Origin: Acanthosepion esculentum
Taxonomy: Eukaryota; Mollusca; Cephalopoda; Sepiida; Sepiidae
DNA: 64,000 bases
Assembly (NCBI GenBank): GCA_964036315.1
Contig: OZ038500.1
Coordinates: 61,970,102 to 62,034,101, forward strand
Reading direction: 5' to 3'
Numbering within the stretch: the stretch's first letter is position 1; each line of letters starts with the position of its first letter. The translations under genes and the position numbers were made by a program. The notes below the pieces were generated by a model. The model did no database searches. It was not told the DNA's origin and worked only from the letters and a program-made list of their open reading frames with translations. Below, piece after piece: positions 21,450 to 30,804 of this stretch.

Positions 21450-21850
21450 TTGGATACAATTGAGTGAAGTTTGTATTAGATTGCTTGAAAATTGAGGGAG
21501 TTTTACTTTAAAATTAGTGTTGAAATCGATTTGTGTTGAAATCGATTTTTCGTTTTCCACGATTTTTCGCTAAACGCAGTAGCATAGAAATACAAATGAG
21601 GTATCGTTGAGCTCGTCATGATGTAAGTAACCTTCATACTGAATTTGAACGAAATCGGAGGAAAAAAGTTTAAATTTATCGATTTTTATCGATTATTGAC
21701 TTTTAAATTATCGATTTTTACGCTAAGAACCTATCTCTTACATTGTACAATATATGTGCCAAGTTTGGTCAAAATCGGTTGGATGGATCTCGAGTTAAAA
21801 GGTATCACACAGACAGACAGACACATAAATATTTTTATATAGAGAGATAT
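21450..21850 (+). mobile_element. Possible LINE (RTE-type) 3' UTR
   Basis: The end of this segment carries GCCAAGTTTGGTCAAAATCG, a GAGTTAAAAGGTATCACACA stretch with an ACAGAC run, and AATATTTTTATATAGAGAG. This is the pattern of many invertebrate RTE-like 3' ends (known generally; not checked by search). The AAATCGATTT motifs upstream may belong to it. Confidence 0.4.
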
Positions 21851-22415
21851 AGTCTGGCTTTTACCCACGAGTACAAAACAACCTAGCCAAGGAATATACT
21901 CTGGATTGTTAGACTGGGAATTAATGAAGGGCACGTTTCGAAATTTCCTGAAGGTTACCAACTTCGACAGAAACCTGAGAAGGTCTAGACCGACTAAGAT
22001 GAGGACACTAGCCAGAATAAACAAGTCCGTAATAACTAGTATAATAACAGAATGCCTTCTTGAATTTCAAAGTCTCACAAAAGTTTACTTCTGATATTCG
22101 CCCACGGACTCGAATCATCCTCATTTCCTCTGTATTCAGAATGTAAGAAGAAAGCTCCACAAAGACTTTTCCCAAGAACTGCTACATTGTGAAACGGCCG
22201 ATCACGTAGACGCTTCCCCGAACACAACAATATTAATATCTTAAGTTAACCGTTATCTATCCTCCATCTTCTCATAAATTTCACTTCTTACTTCCTTCTC
22301 TTATATTCATATCACACACCTCACTCAGCAACCCTCTTCCTTGAGTGGCTCTCAAGCCTTGTATTAAGTGAACTTTAGTAAAAAAAATACATATTCTCTT
22401 GGATAAGTTCTGCTT

Positions 22416-22416
<1 letters not shown>
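21851..22416. other. No recognised feature
   Basis: Short ORFs on both strands without recognisable motifs. Confidence 0.4.

Positions 22417-22470
<54 letters not shown>
22417..22470. repeat. (TA)n microsatellite
   Basis: Ends exactly where the MITE at 22471 begins, suggesting that the MITE inserted at, or the array expanded from, the element border. Confidence 0.9.
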
Positions 22471-22473
<3 letters not shown>

Positions 22474-22821
22474 AAATCTCAGGTGGTCAGTTTAAATGCT
22501 CTTGCGTGGGTGACTTTAGTTGCCCGGTATTGTAGAGCACTTTTTGACGCTATAAGCTCCTCTACCGAGAACTTTTTTTGCCATGCCGACAAGCCTTTTC
22601 AGGGGATATTTTCTATATTTTTCTTTGGTTTTCGGCTATTTTGATCTTGGTCGGATAGGTTACCCTCCCCCCTAGCGAGTTTGGCTGGCTTACCATACTG
22701 GACTCACGTGGTGGTATAAGTTTTCCTATTTTACTAACTACAGATACTGACCGCCTGATGTTTGCGTGGAAGCGCATGAAACTAGAAGTCGTGGTCCGTC
22801 ACTGCCCACCTGAGATTTGAC
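22471..22821. mobile_element. Non-autonomous DNA transposon, 351 bp
   Basis: Terminal inverted repeats of 21 bp beginning GTCAAATCTCAGGTGG (22471-22491 and 22801-22821), 20 of 21 identical. No ORF inside. A target duplication is not certain because the left flank is a (TA)n array. Confidence 0.8.
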
Positions 22822-22918
22822 TTAAAATATATTAAAGCTCTGCCAATTTTTTATAGCATTGAGCACTCTTTTTTCCAGTGAGCCATCTTGGGCAGACTCA
22901 TTTAGAGGCTGCTTATCC

Positions 22919-22985
<67 letters not shown>
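22919..22985. repeat. (ATCT)n(AT)n compound microsatellite
   Basis: ATCT units pass into a long AT array, followed by (AC)n to about 23004. Confidence 0.9.
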
Positions 22986-22989
<4 letters not shown>

Positions 22990-23089
22990 CACACACACAC
23001 ACACTTACCATCGCCTGAAGAGGTACAACACAGTGCTGAAATACGAAAGCTATTGTGTAGCGATTTCAACATGTTTTTGTTCTAATCTC

Positions 23090-23092
<3 letters not shown>

Positions 23093-23169
<77 letters not shown>
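23093..23169. repeat. (TA)n microsatellite
   Basis: Uninterrupted TA array of about 77 bp. Confidence 0.95.
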
Positions 23170-23173
<4 letters not shown>

Positions 23174-23930
23174 TAATGTAATTAATGGCGAATTCACTTC
23201 GCTAACAGATTAAATAAGGCATTAATTCACTGACCACTCACTGAACGACACGATCCATTTTTTATTAATTGTAAAATAGATTAGATGTTCGGTCCATATT
23301 ACAATTACTTTCAGTAAACATCTACCATCCTCAGGCATAGATCTTTTTTTTTTTTAGTTTCAGGTAATTTCGGGTAAAATACCAAGATGGTCGAAAGATG
23401 TTCCTTTAAAAAGTGTGCTATTATTAACAGTTAAGAATTCATGACTAGAGACTATTTTTTGAAGTTCTTCGAAATCCGTCTTCTAAGAAGTACCTCCCCT
23501 TTCAAAGATGGAGATTTAAATCTGCCGTGCTTCTTTTTTTTTTAATTTTTAATTTATTTTTTTAATTATACCCTAAAATTTTATGTCAAAATCTGCTAGA
23601 AATGCATCGAAGGTATGAATAATGAACGCAGAAGGAACATTTTGCTACGATGTCTACTGGACGAAGGAAAAGACCGACTATCGCTTAGTCGTGTATAAGA
23701 GTGAGGAATTCTTGAGAAAAAAAAGTGATATACGAAAGTGATTAAAGAAATCTGGTATCAATAACGAAATGGATGAGACTGAGGATGGTGCGCCTTATAC
23801 ACCTGTGTTTAGTTGATTTAGTTTTTCTTTATCCTTTTGTAAAGCCGAAGATTTTTTGTATTGTGAGAATAATTCATATTTTTCTTTTTGCGAATATTGC
23901 ATTAACATTGTTTTAGTTTTGTTTTGTTTT
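23170..23930. other. Mostly unassigned; part repeated at 43085-43210
   Basis: About 23685-23800 (GAGGAATTCTTGAG, then AGAAATCTGGTATCA) resembles 43085-43210 (GAAGAATTCGCGG, then AGAAATATGGTATCA). Nothing else is recognised. Confidence 0.4.
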
Positions 23931-26900
23931 TTAGATAATACTGATTTTTCCAATTCTACTATTTTTTAGATAATACTGATTTTTCCAATTCTACTATTTT
24001 TTTAGATAATACTGATTTTTCCAATTCTACTATTTTTTAGATAATACTGATATTTCCAGTTATACTTTCTTTTTAGATAATACTGATTTTTCCAGTTCTA
24101 GTACTTTTTTAGATAATACTGATTTTTCCAATTCTACTATTTTTTTAGATAATACTGATTTTTCCAATTCTACTATTTTTTAGATAATACAGATTTTTCC
24201 AGTTCTACTATTTTTTAGATAATACTGATATTTCCAGTTATACTTTCTTTTTAGATAATACTGATTTTTCCAGTTCTAGTACTTTTTTAGATAATACTGA
24301 TTTTTCCAGTTCTACTATTTTTTAGATAATGCTGATTTTTAAAGTTAAACTATTCTTTTTAGATAATACTGGTTTTTCCAGTTCTACTACTTTTTTACAT
24401 AATACTGATTTTTCTAGTTATATTTTTTAGATAATACTGATTTTTCCAGTTCTACGTTTTTTTTAGATATTACTGATTTTTCCAGTTCTACCATATTTTA
24501 GATATTACTGATTTTTCCAGTTGTACTATTTTTTTAGATAAAAATGATTTTTCCAGTTCTACTATTTTTTTTAGATATTACTGATTTTTCCAGTTCTACT
24601 ATTTTTTTAGATAATGCTGATTTTTACAGTTCTACTATTTATTTAGATAATACTGATTTTTCGAGTTCTACGTTTTTTTTTAGATATTACTGATTTTTCC
24701 AGTTCTACTACTTTTTTTAGATAATACTGATTTTTCTAGTTTTACTATGTTTTTAGATAATACTGTTTTTTCCAATTATAATATTTTTTGTAGGTAATAC
24801 TGATTTTTCCAGTTCTACTATATTTTAGATATTACTGATTTTTACAGTGCAACTATTTTTTTAGATAATACTGATTTTTACAGTTCTACTATTTTTCAGA
24901 TAATACTGATATTTCCAGTTATACTTTTTTTTAGATAATACTGATTTTTCCAGTTCTATTTTTTTAGATGATACAGATTTTTCCAGTTCTACTATTTTTT
25001 AAATACTGATATTTCCAGTTATACTTTCTTTTTTAGATAATACTGATTTTTCCAGTTCTAGTACTTTTTTAGATAATACTGATTTTTCCAGTTCTACTAT
25101 TTTTTTAGATAATACTGATTTTTCCAGTTCTACTATGTTTTTAGATAATACTTATTTTTACAGTTACACTATTTTTTAGATAATGCTGATTTTTCCATTT
25201 TCACTATTTATTTAGATAATACTGATTTTTCCAGTTCTACGTTTTTTTTTAGATATTACTGATTTTTCCAGTTCTACTGCTTTTTTAGATAATACTGATT
25301 TTTCTAGTTTTACTATGTTTTTAGATAATACTGTTTTTTCCAATTATAATATTTTTTGTAGGTAATACTGGTTTTTCCAGTTCTACTATATTTTAGATAT
25401 TACTGATTTTTACAGTGCAACTATTTTTTTAGATAATACTGATTTTTACAGTTCTACTATTTTTTAGATAATTCTCATTTTTACAGATCTAGTATTTTTT
25501 AGATATTACTGATTTTTCCAGTTCTACTATTTTTTAGATAATACTGATATTTCCAGTTATACTTTTTTTTAGATAATACTGATTTTTCCAGTTCTATTTT
25601 TTTAGATGATACAGATTTTTCCAGTTCTACTATTTTTTAAATACTGATATTTCCAGTTATACTTTTTTTTTAGATAATACTGATTTTTCCAGTTCTAGTA
25701 CTTTTTTAGATAATACTGATTTTTCCAGTTTACTATTTTTTTAGATAATACTGATTTTTCCAGTTCTACTATGTTTTTAGATAATACTTATTTTTACAGT
25801 TACACTATTTTTTAGATAATGCTGATTTTTCCATTTTCACTATTTATTTAGATAATACTGATTTTTCCAGTTCTACGTTTTTTTTTTTAGATATTACTGA
25901 TTTCTCCAGTTCTACTACTTTTTTAGATAATACTGATTTTTCTAGTTTTACTATGTTTTTAGATAATGCTGTTTTTTCCAATTATAATATTTTTTGTAGG
26001 TAATACTGGTTTTTCCAGTTCTACTATATTTTAGATATTACTGATTTTTACAGTGCAACTATTTTTTTAGATAATACTGATTTTTACAGTTCTACTATTT
26101 TTTAGATAATTCTCATTTTTACAGATCTAGTATTTTTTAGATATTACTGATTTTTCCAGTTCTACTATTTTTTAGATAATACTGATATTTCCAGTTATAC
26201 TTTTTTTTAGATAATACTGATTTTTCCAGTTCTATTTTTTTAGATGATACAGATTTTTCCAGTTCTACTATTTTTTAGATAATACTGATATTTCCAGTTA
26301 TACTTTTTTTTTTAGATAATACTGATTTTTCCAGTTCTAGTACTTTTTTAGATAATACTGATTTTTCCAGTTCTACTATTTTCTTAGATAATACTGATTT
26401 TTCCAGTTCTAATATTTTTATAGATAATACTGGTTTTTCCAGTTCTACTATTTTTTAGATAATGCTGATTTTTCCATTTTCACTATTTATTTAGATAATA
26501 CTGATTTTTCCAGTTCTACGTTTTTTTTTAGATATTACTGATTTTTCCAGTTCTACTACTTTTTTTAGATAAGACTGATTTTTCTAGTTTTACTATGTTT
26601 TTAGATAATACTGTTTTTTCCAGTTATAATATTTTTTGTAGGTAATACTGATTTTTCCAGTTCTACTATATTTTAGATATTACTGATTTTTCCAGTGCTA
26701 CTATTTTTTGGAGATAATACTGATTTTTACATTTCTACTATTTTTTAGATAATTCTCATTTTTACAGATCTAGTATTTTTTTAGATATTACTGATTTTTC
26801 CAGTTCTACTATTTTTTAGATAATACTTATTTTTCCAGTTCCACTATTTTTTTTAGATATTAATTTAGATATTATAATATTTTTAATAGTGATTTTTCCC

Positions 26901-27331
26901 CTTCTACTATTTTGTAGATAATACTGATTTTTCCAGTCCTATTATTTTTTAGATAATACATATTATTCCAGTTATACTATTTTTTATATAATACTGATTT
27001 TACAGTTCTACTATTTTTTAGATAATACTGATTTTTACAGTTCTACTATATTTTTTTAGATTATACTTTTTTTCGAGATCTACTATTTTTTAGATAATAC
27101 TGATTTTTCTAGTTCTACTATTCTTTAGATAATACTGATTTTTTCAGTTTTACTATTTTTTGATAATACTGATTTTTTCAGTTCTACTATTTTTTAGATA
27201 ATACTGATTTTTTTAGTTCGACTATTTTTTAGATAATATTGATTTTTCCAGTTCTATTTTTTTTAGATAATACTGATTTTTCAATTTCTACTATTTGCTT
27301 TAGATAAAACTGTTTTTTTCCAGTTCTACTA
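23931..27331. repeat. Minisatellite of ~35-bp monomers with higher-order structure
   Basis: About 3.4 kb of head-to-tail monomers of consensus TAGATAATACTGATTTTT followed by CCAGTTCTACTATTTTT, roughly 95 copies. Variant monomers recur in a fixed order. The GTAGGTAATACTG variant occurs at 24791, 25359, 25997 and 26639 (spacings 568, 638, 642), and the TTCTAGTAC variant at 25058, 25696 and 26337 (638, 641). The array is therefore organised in higher-order units of about 640 bp, best preserved from 24.8 to 26.7 kb. Monomers become irregular after 26850. It has no spacers and no adjacent cas-like genes. Confidence 0.97.
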
Positions 27332-27334
27332 TTT

Positions 27335-27480
27335 ATCCTACAGCTGAGGAGGCGAGATCGATTCATACCTTTCCCAAGGGTATTTGCGTATAAGTAAATG
27401 TAACGTGCTCAACTGGAATTAGAACTCGGGTCTCCGTTTTCTCATTCCGTGTCGCTATCCATTACACCACTCGCACACCC
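27335..27480 (-). mobile_element. tRNA-derived SINE
   Basis: Minus-strand copy of the 7471 family. The head at 27478 is GTGCGAGTGGTGTAATGGAT, the B-box region is GAGTTCTAATTCC, and the tail has CCTTGGGAAAGG. Confidence 0.75.
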
Positions 27481-28070
27481 ATTTATGCACCGGTGCGTCA
27501 TATTCCGAAAAATACGACGCCTATGGCCTACCAAAGGCAAGGCCAAGGGAACTGAAGAACTTTTGTCTCACGTCCGTCTGGCGTCCTACACTAAAAAAAT
27601 GCCGCGAGCATCGGAGTTGGATGATATTTAAAAATCATCACTCTTTAAACATGGACTTCATATCACCTTCAACGAGTAAATAATTACAAGGTCTTACTCT
27701 GAAGAAAGCATCACGTGCAGATGGCAGCAAGTCAAAGACGAAACAAAAAAATATCGGTTAAGAAAGACCGGGTAACTTAAATCGGAAACAACCGAGAATA
27801 CAGCTATTTTTATAATGCTGGTGGGTAGGTAAGGGCTAGTCCAAAATACAGATATATTTTGTTCCAACGTAGAGAAGTGAGTTGTTTGATGGCGCGAGAA
27901 AATTACTTGACGAACGAAGTCACAGAGTTGCCAAATTAGACTACAAGGTGAGTACGGCACGATACTGAATACAATGTAGATTAGGAACATCGCGTTAAAC
28001 TTCCAAGCAGACAGGGATTTCCTAAGTTGAAAATCAGGATTCAAAATCTACGTATTTACACTTGGATGTG
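27481..28070. other. Unassigned flank of the BEL insertion
   Basis: No recognised ORF. Ends at the target-site duplication. Confidence 0.4.
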
Positions 28071-28075
28071 CATAC
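28071..28075. repeat. Target-site duplication CATAC, left
   Basis: Identical to 42454-42458. The 5-bp length fits BEL/Pao integrases. Confidence 0.95.
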
Positions 28076-28619
28076 TGTAACTACACTGGTCAACAAAAAA
28101 TAAGGTCCACGCTTCGTACTGATGTTTTCCACGACTTTATTCGATAACTCTATAACACCGTGAAAACTACATAAAACAAAAGGAAAACAGACAATAAACA
28201 AGAAGGGTTACAAACAACCTTTAAGGAAAATAACGGATTTTAAATAAAATATCAGGAAACACGAAGGAAATTGACATAAAATCACTTATTTACATATTTA
28301 ACAATGCTATGAACTAATTACCGTGTTCGCCTGGTAGACCAGTTGTAGATTTTAACTCTGGACGGTAACTCGATGTCTGTCCTCTATCGAACCACGTTGT
28401 TTCTTTCGCACCACGTTGTTTCTTATTCAATCCCGGGCTAAATGGCCACGTGATGCGATGCGACAATTTATAGCCAAATTCCAAGGAAGGACTGTGAATT
28501 TAACTTTGCATCAAAATAAAGGGAAACAAAATAAAAGGGATTTTTTTGTTTGTCTTTCTTTCTCTTTCAAGGTCCTTGTTGTCATGGCAACACATTTATT
28601 CACAATGACGGCAGCTACA
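28076..28619 (-). repeat. BEL LTR1 (3' LTR of the array), 544 bp
   Basis: Begins TGTAACTACACTGG and ends GGCAGCTACA on the plus strand, i.e. 5'-TGTAGCTGCC...GTTACA-3' in element orientation. By eye indistinguishable from LTR2; lacks the 14 bp present in LTR3. Confidence 0.95.
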
Positions 28620-28635
28620 CTCCCACCAAATCACC
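28620..28635 (-). promoter_or_regulatory. Polypurine tract-like sequence (copy A)
   Basis: In element orientation GGTGATTTGGTGGGAG immediately precedes the 3' LTR. The purine-rich GGTGGGAG is a plausible plus-strand primer. The equivalent at 35530-35545 belongs to copy B. Confidence 0.5.
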
Positions 28636-28794
28636 ATTGTAATTTCTTTAAGAAGATCAATGGTAATTTCCAAAAAAAAAGGCTGTCATTGCATTTCACG
28701 GATGTCTCTTATACCCTGCAACGCAGTCAAGCTGCACAATTCATGACTTTAAAAGGGTATCCAGCAATGACCAAGCAGGATCAGAGCACAGATA

Positions 28795-30804
28795 TTACTG
28801 GTTGCATTCTACGAGAATGACCAACTTTTGAATGGGTCGTTCAACAACGGATGGTCTAATCATACATTCTCCCTGTTTTCTTGCTCTTCGCTCTCCCATC
28901 TGAAGTTTGACTCTTCGCACAAGGCCATCCTCATCGTGATACGCTTCAAGAACTCTGGCAAGTTTCCATTCATTCCGAGGAAGTTCTTCTTCCTTGACGA
29001 TTACTATGTCGCCAGCTTGCGTATTTCGTCTTGGAGTATGCCACCGCTGTCTGAGAGTGATGTTAGCAAGGTATTCTTTCCTCCATCTGCTCCAGAACTG
29101 TTCGGCCAAGTATTGTACCCGTCGCCAACGCTTCCGAGCATACAAGTCTTCCCTGATGAACTCACCAGGTGGGGGCACTGGAATGGAGGACTTCATAGTG
29201 AGCAAGTGGTTGGGTGTCAACGGCTCCATACTTGTGGGATCGTTAATATTGCTTACAGTGAGTGGACGGCTGTTTACAATAGCCATGGATTCATAAAGAA
29301 AGGTTCTTAAAGAAGAATCGTCCATTCTTCCAGCACTATGTCTGAGAACTGAGTCTAGTACATTCCTCACTGTCCTGATTTGTCGTTCCCATATGCCTCC
29401 AGCATGGCTTGAGCTTGGTGCATTCATAATGAAGTCACACTGTTTGTCTGCTAGGTATGCAGCTATTCTTTCCTTGTCCATCTCTTTCAGTGCCCTTTCT
29501 AATTCATTCTTTGCCCCAACAAAGTTAGATCCCTGGTCTGATCGAATGTGTCTCACAGCTCCCCGGATAGCAATAAAACACCGCAGAGCATTAATGAAGG
29601 CATCAGTTGTCATGTCATCTAGCATCTCAACATGAACTGCTCTGGAACACAAACATGTCAGGAGGAGACCATATCGTTTGTGTTCTTTGCGACCTTGTTT
29701 ACTATGAAATGGACCAAAACAGTCCATACCACAGTAGGTGAATGGTGGAGAGGGATCAATACGATCAGCTGGAAGATCTGCCATCTGTTGTTCTTCTGTT
29801 GGTCTACGAGCTCTTCTACATGGGACACACTGCTTTATGTATTGTGCAACCACTCTACTACCGCCAAGTATCCAATACCCATTGGCTCTGAGTTCGTTTA
29901 TTGTTTGTCCACGGCCTTGATGTTGCACCCCTTCATGATAATGTGCAAGAATGAGGCGGGTGATAATGCTATCTCTTGGGAGAATTATTGGGTGCCTAAA
30001 ATCAATAGGTCCGGGTGCTCTCCTCAATCTCCCTCCTACTCTTAGTATGTCATCCTGAATGAGTGGATTCAGTTGGTACAGATGGTGATTGCAAGGCAAC
30101 CTTCCAGATTTCTGGTTGAGCAGGTTTAACTCGTCCATAAAGGCGTCTTGTTGTGTGAGTCTGACAAGAGTAAGTGCAACCTTTCTTCTTTCTTCCACAC
30201 TTAAGGGTTCAATGGACTTAGATTTCTTAGCCAGCCGTTGGATCCGAGCGATCACCTTCACTGCTGTGGTCCATTTAGAGAAGGCCTTGAATCGTTCCTG
30301 GAGGTCGACATGTCTTTCAGAGTCAGTTTTAAACACTTGGATAACCTTGACTTCAGGATCTCCTACCAGCAGTTCTGAAATACCTTGTTTTGTGACTACT
30401 TCTCGTTCCCACAAAAACTTGGGTCCCGTGAACCAGTTTGATTTTATGAGTTCCATCACACTGAGGCCTCTAGATGCGTGATCAGCAGGATTTTCCAAGG
30501 TATCAATGTAGTGCCATTGTTTAGGATCAGTGGTTTCGCGAATTCTCTGAACACGGTTGGCTACAAAGACGTGGAATCTTCGAGCATCGTTATTGATATA
30601 GCCAAGAACTACCTGGGAATCTGTCCAGAAATATTCTCTATCAACCTTAAGTTCCAGTTCCACTCTGAGCATGTTGCTGATCGTGGCAGAGGTCATGGCT
30701 GCAGTCAGCTTCAATCTTGGTATGGTGACTATTTTTATGGGTGCGACTCTAGCTTTACCCATAATCAATGCGCAATGCACCTGATCTTTACTTACAAGTC
30801 TAAT
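28795..30804 (-). CDS. pol: BEL Pol C-terminus: RNase H rest, integrase (copy A)
   Basis: Continues in the same frame as the Gag-Pro-RT ORF after the TAA at 30805-30807, so it is the downstream part of one polyprotein rather than a separate gene. It has no ATG near its start. Counting from the GTG at 30780, residues 1-110 complete RNase H (WTDS near 52-55). The zinc-binding H2C2 lies at H280 or H282, H287, C318 and C321. The integrase triad is D353 (GMDCFG), D415 (SDQGSN) and E465 (GIWERQ). A conserved BEL-type C-terminal domain follows (RKRWRRVQYLAEQFW, GDIVIVKEE). All integrase catalytic residues are intact. The usual acidic residue of the PRLEL motif in RNase H is Lys here (PRLKL, residue 24). 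Without suppression of the upstream stop this part should not be made from the full-length message. Confidence 0.93.
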   Translation of the reverse strand: MRLVSKDQVHCALIMGKARVAPIKIVTIPRLKLTAAMTSATISNMLRVELELKVDREYFWTDSQVVLGYINNDARRFHVFVANRVQRIRETTDPKQWHYIDTLENPADHASRGLSVMELIKSNWFTGPKFLWEREVVTKQGISELLVGDPEVKVIQVFKTDSERHVDLQERFKAFSKWTTAVKVIARIQRLAKKSKSIEPLSVEERRKVALTLVRLTQQDAFMDELNLLNQKSGRLPCNHHLYQLNPLIQDDILRVGGRLRRAPGPIDFRHPIILPRDSIITRLILAHYHEGVQHQGRGQTINELRANGYWILGGSRVVAQYIKQCVPCRRARRPTEEQQMADLPADRIDPSPPFTYCGMDCFGPFHSKQGRKEHKRYGLLLTCLCSRAVHVEMLDDMTTDAFINALRCFIAIRGAVRHIRSDQGSNFVGAKNELERALKEMDKERIAAYLADKQCDFIMNAPSSSHAGGIWERQIRTVRNVLDSVLRHSAGRMDDSSLRTFLYESMAIVNSRPLTVSNINDPTSMEPLTPNHLLTMKSSIPVPPPGEFIREDLYARKRWRRVQYLAEQFWSRWRKEYLANITLRQRWHTPRRNTQAGDIVIVKEEELPRNEWKLARVLEAYHDEDGLVRRVKLQMGERRARKQGECMIRPSVVERPIQKLVILVECNQ

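Noticed and set aside
23931..27331. CRISPR-like array
   Set aside because: Monomers are contiguous, with no unique spacers and no cas-like genes, in a eukaryotic setting. It is a minisatellite.
28416..28820. 134-aa plus-strand ORF overlapping LTR1 (repeated at 35326 and, truncated, at 42236)
   Set aside because: It lies within and beyond the LTR on the non-coding strand and changes with the 14-bp LTR indel. No evidence that it is translated.
28795..30780. Pol C-terminal ORF as an independent gene
   Set aside because: It is in the same frame as the upstream ORF and separated only by one stop and eight codons, and its nominal start is GTG. It belongs to one polyprotein.
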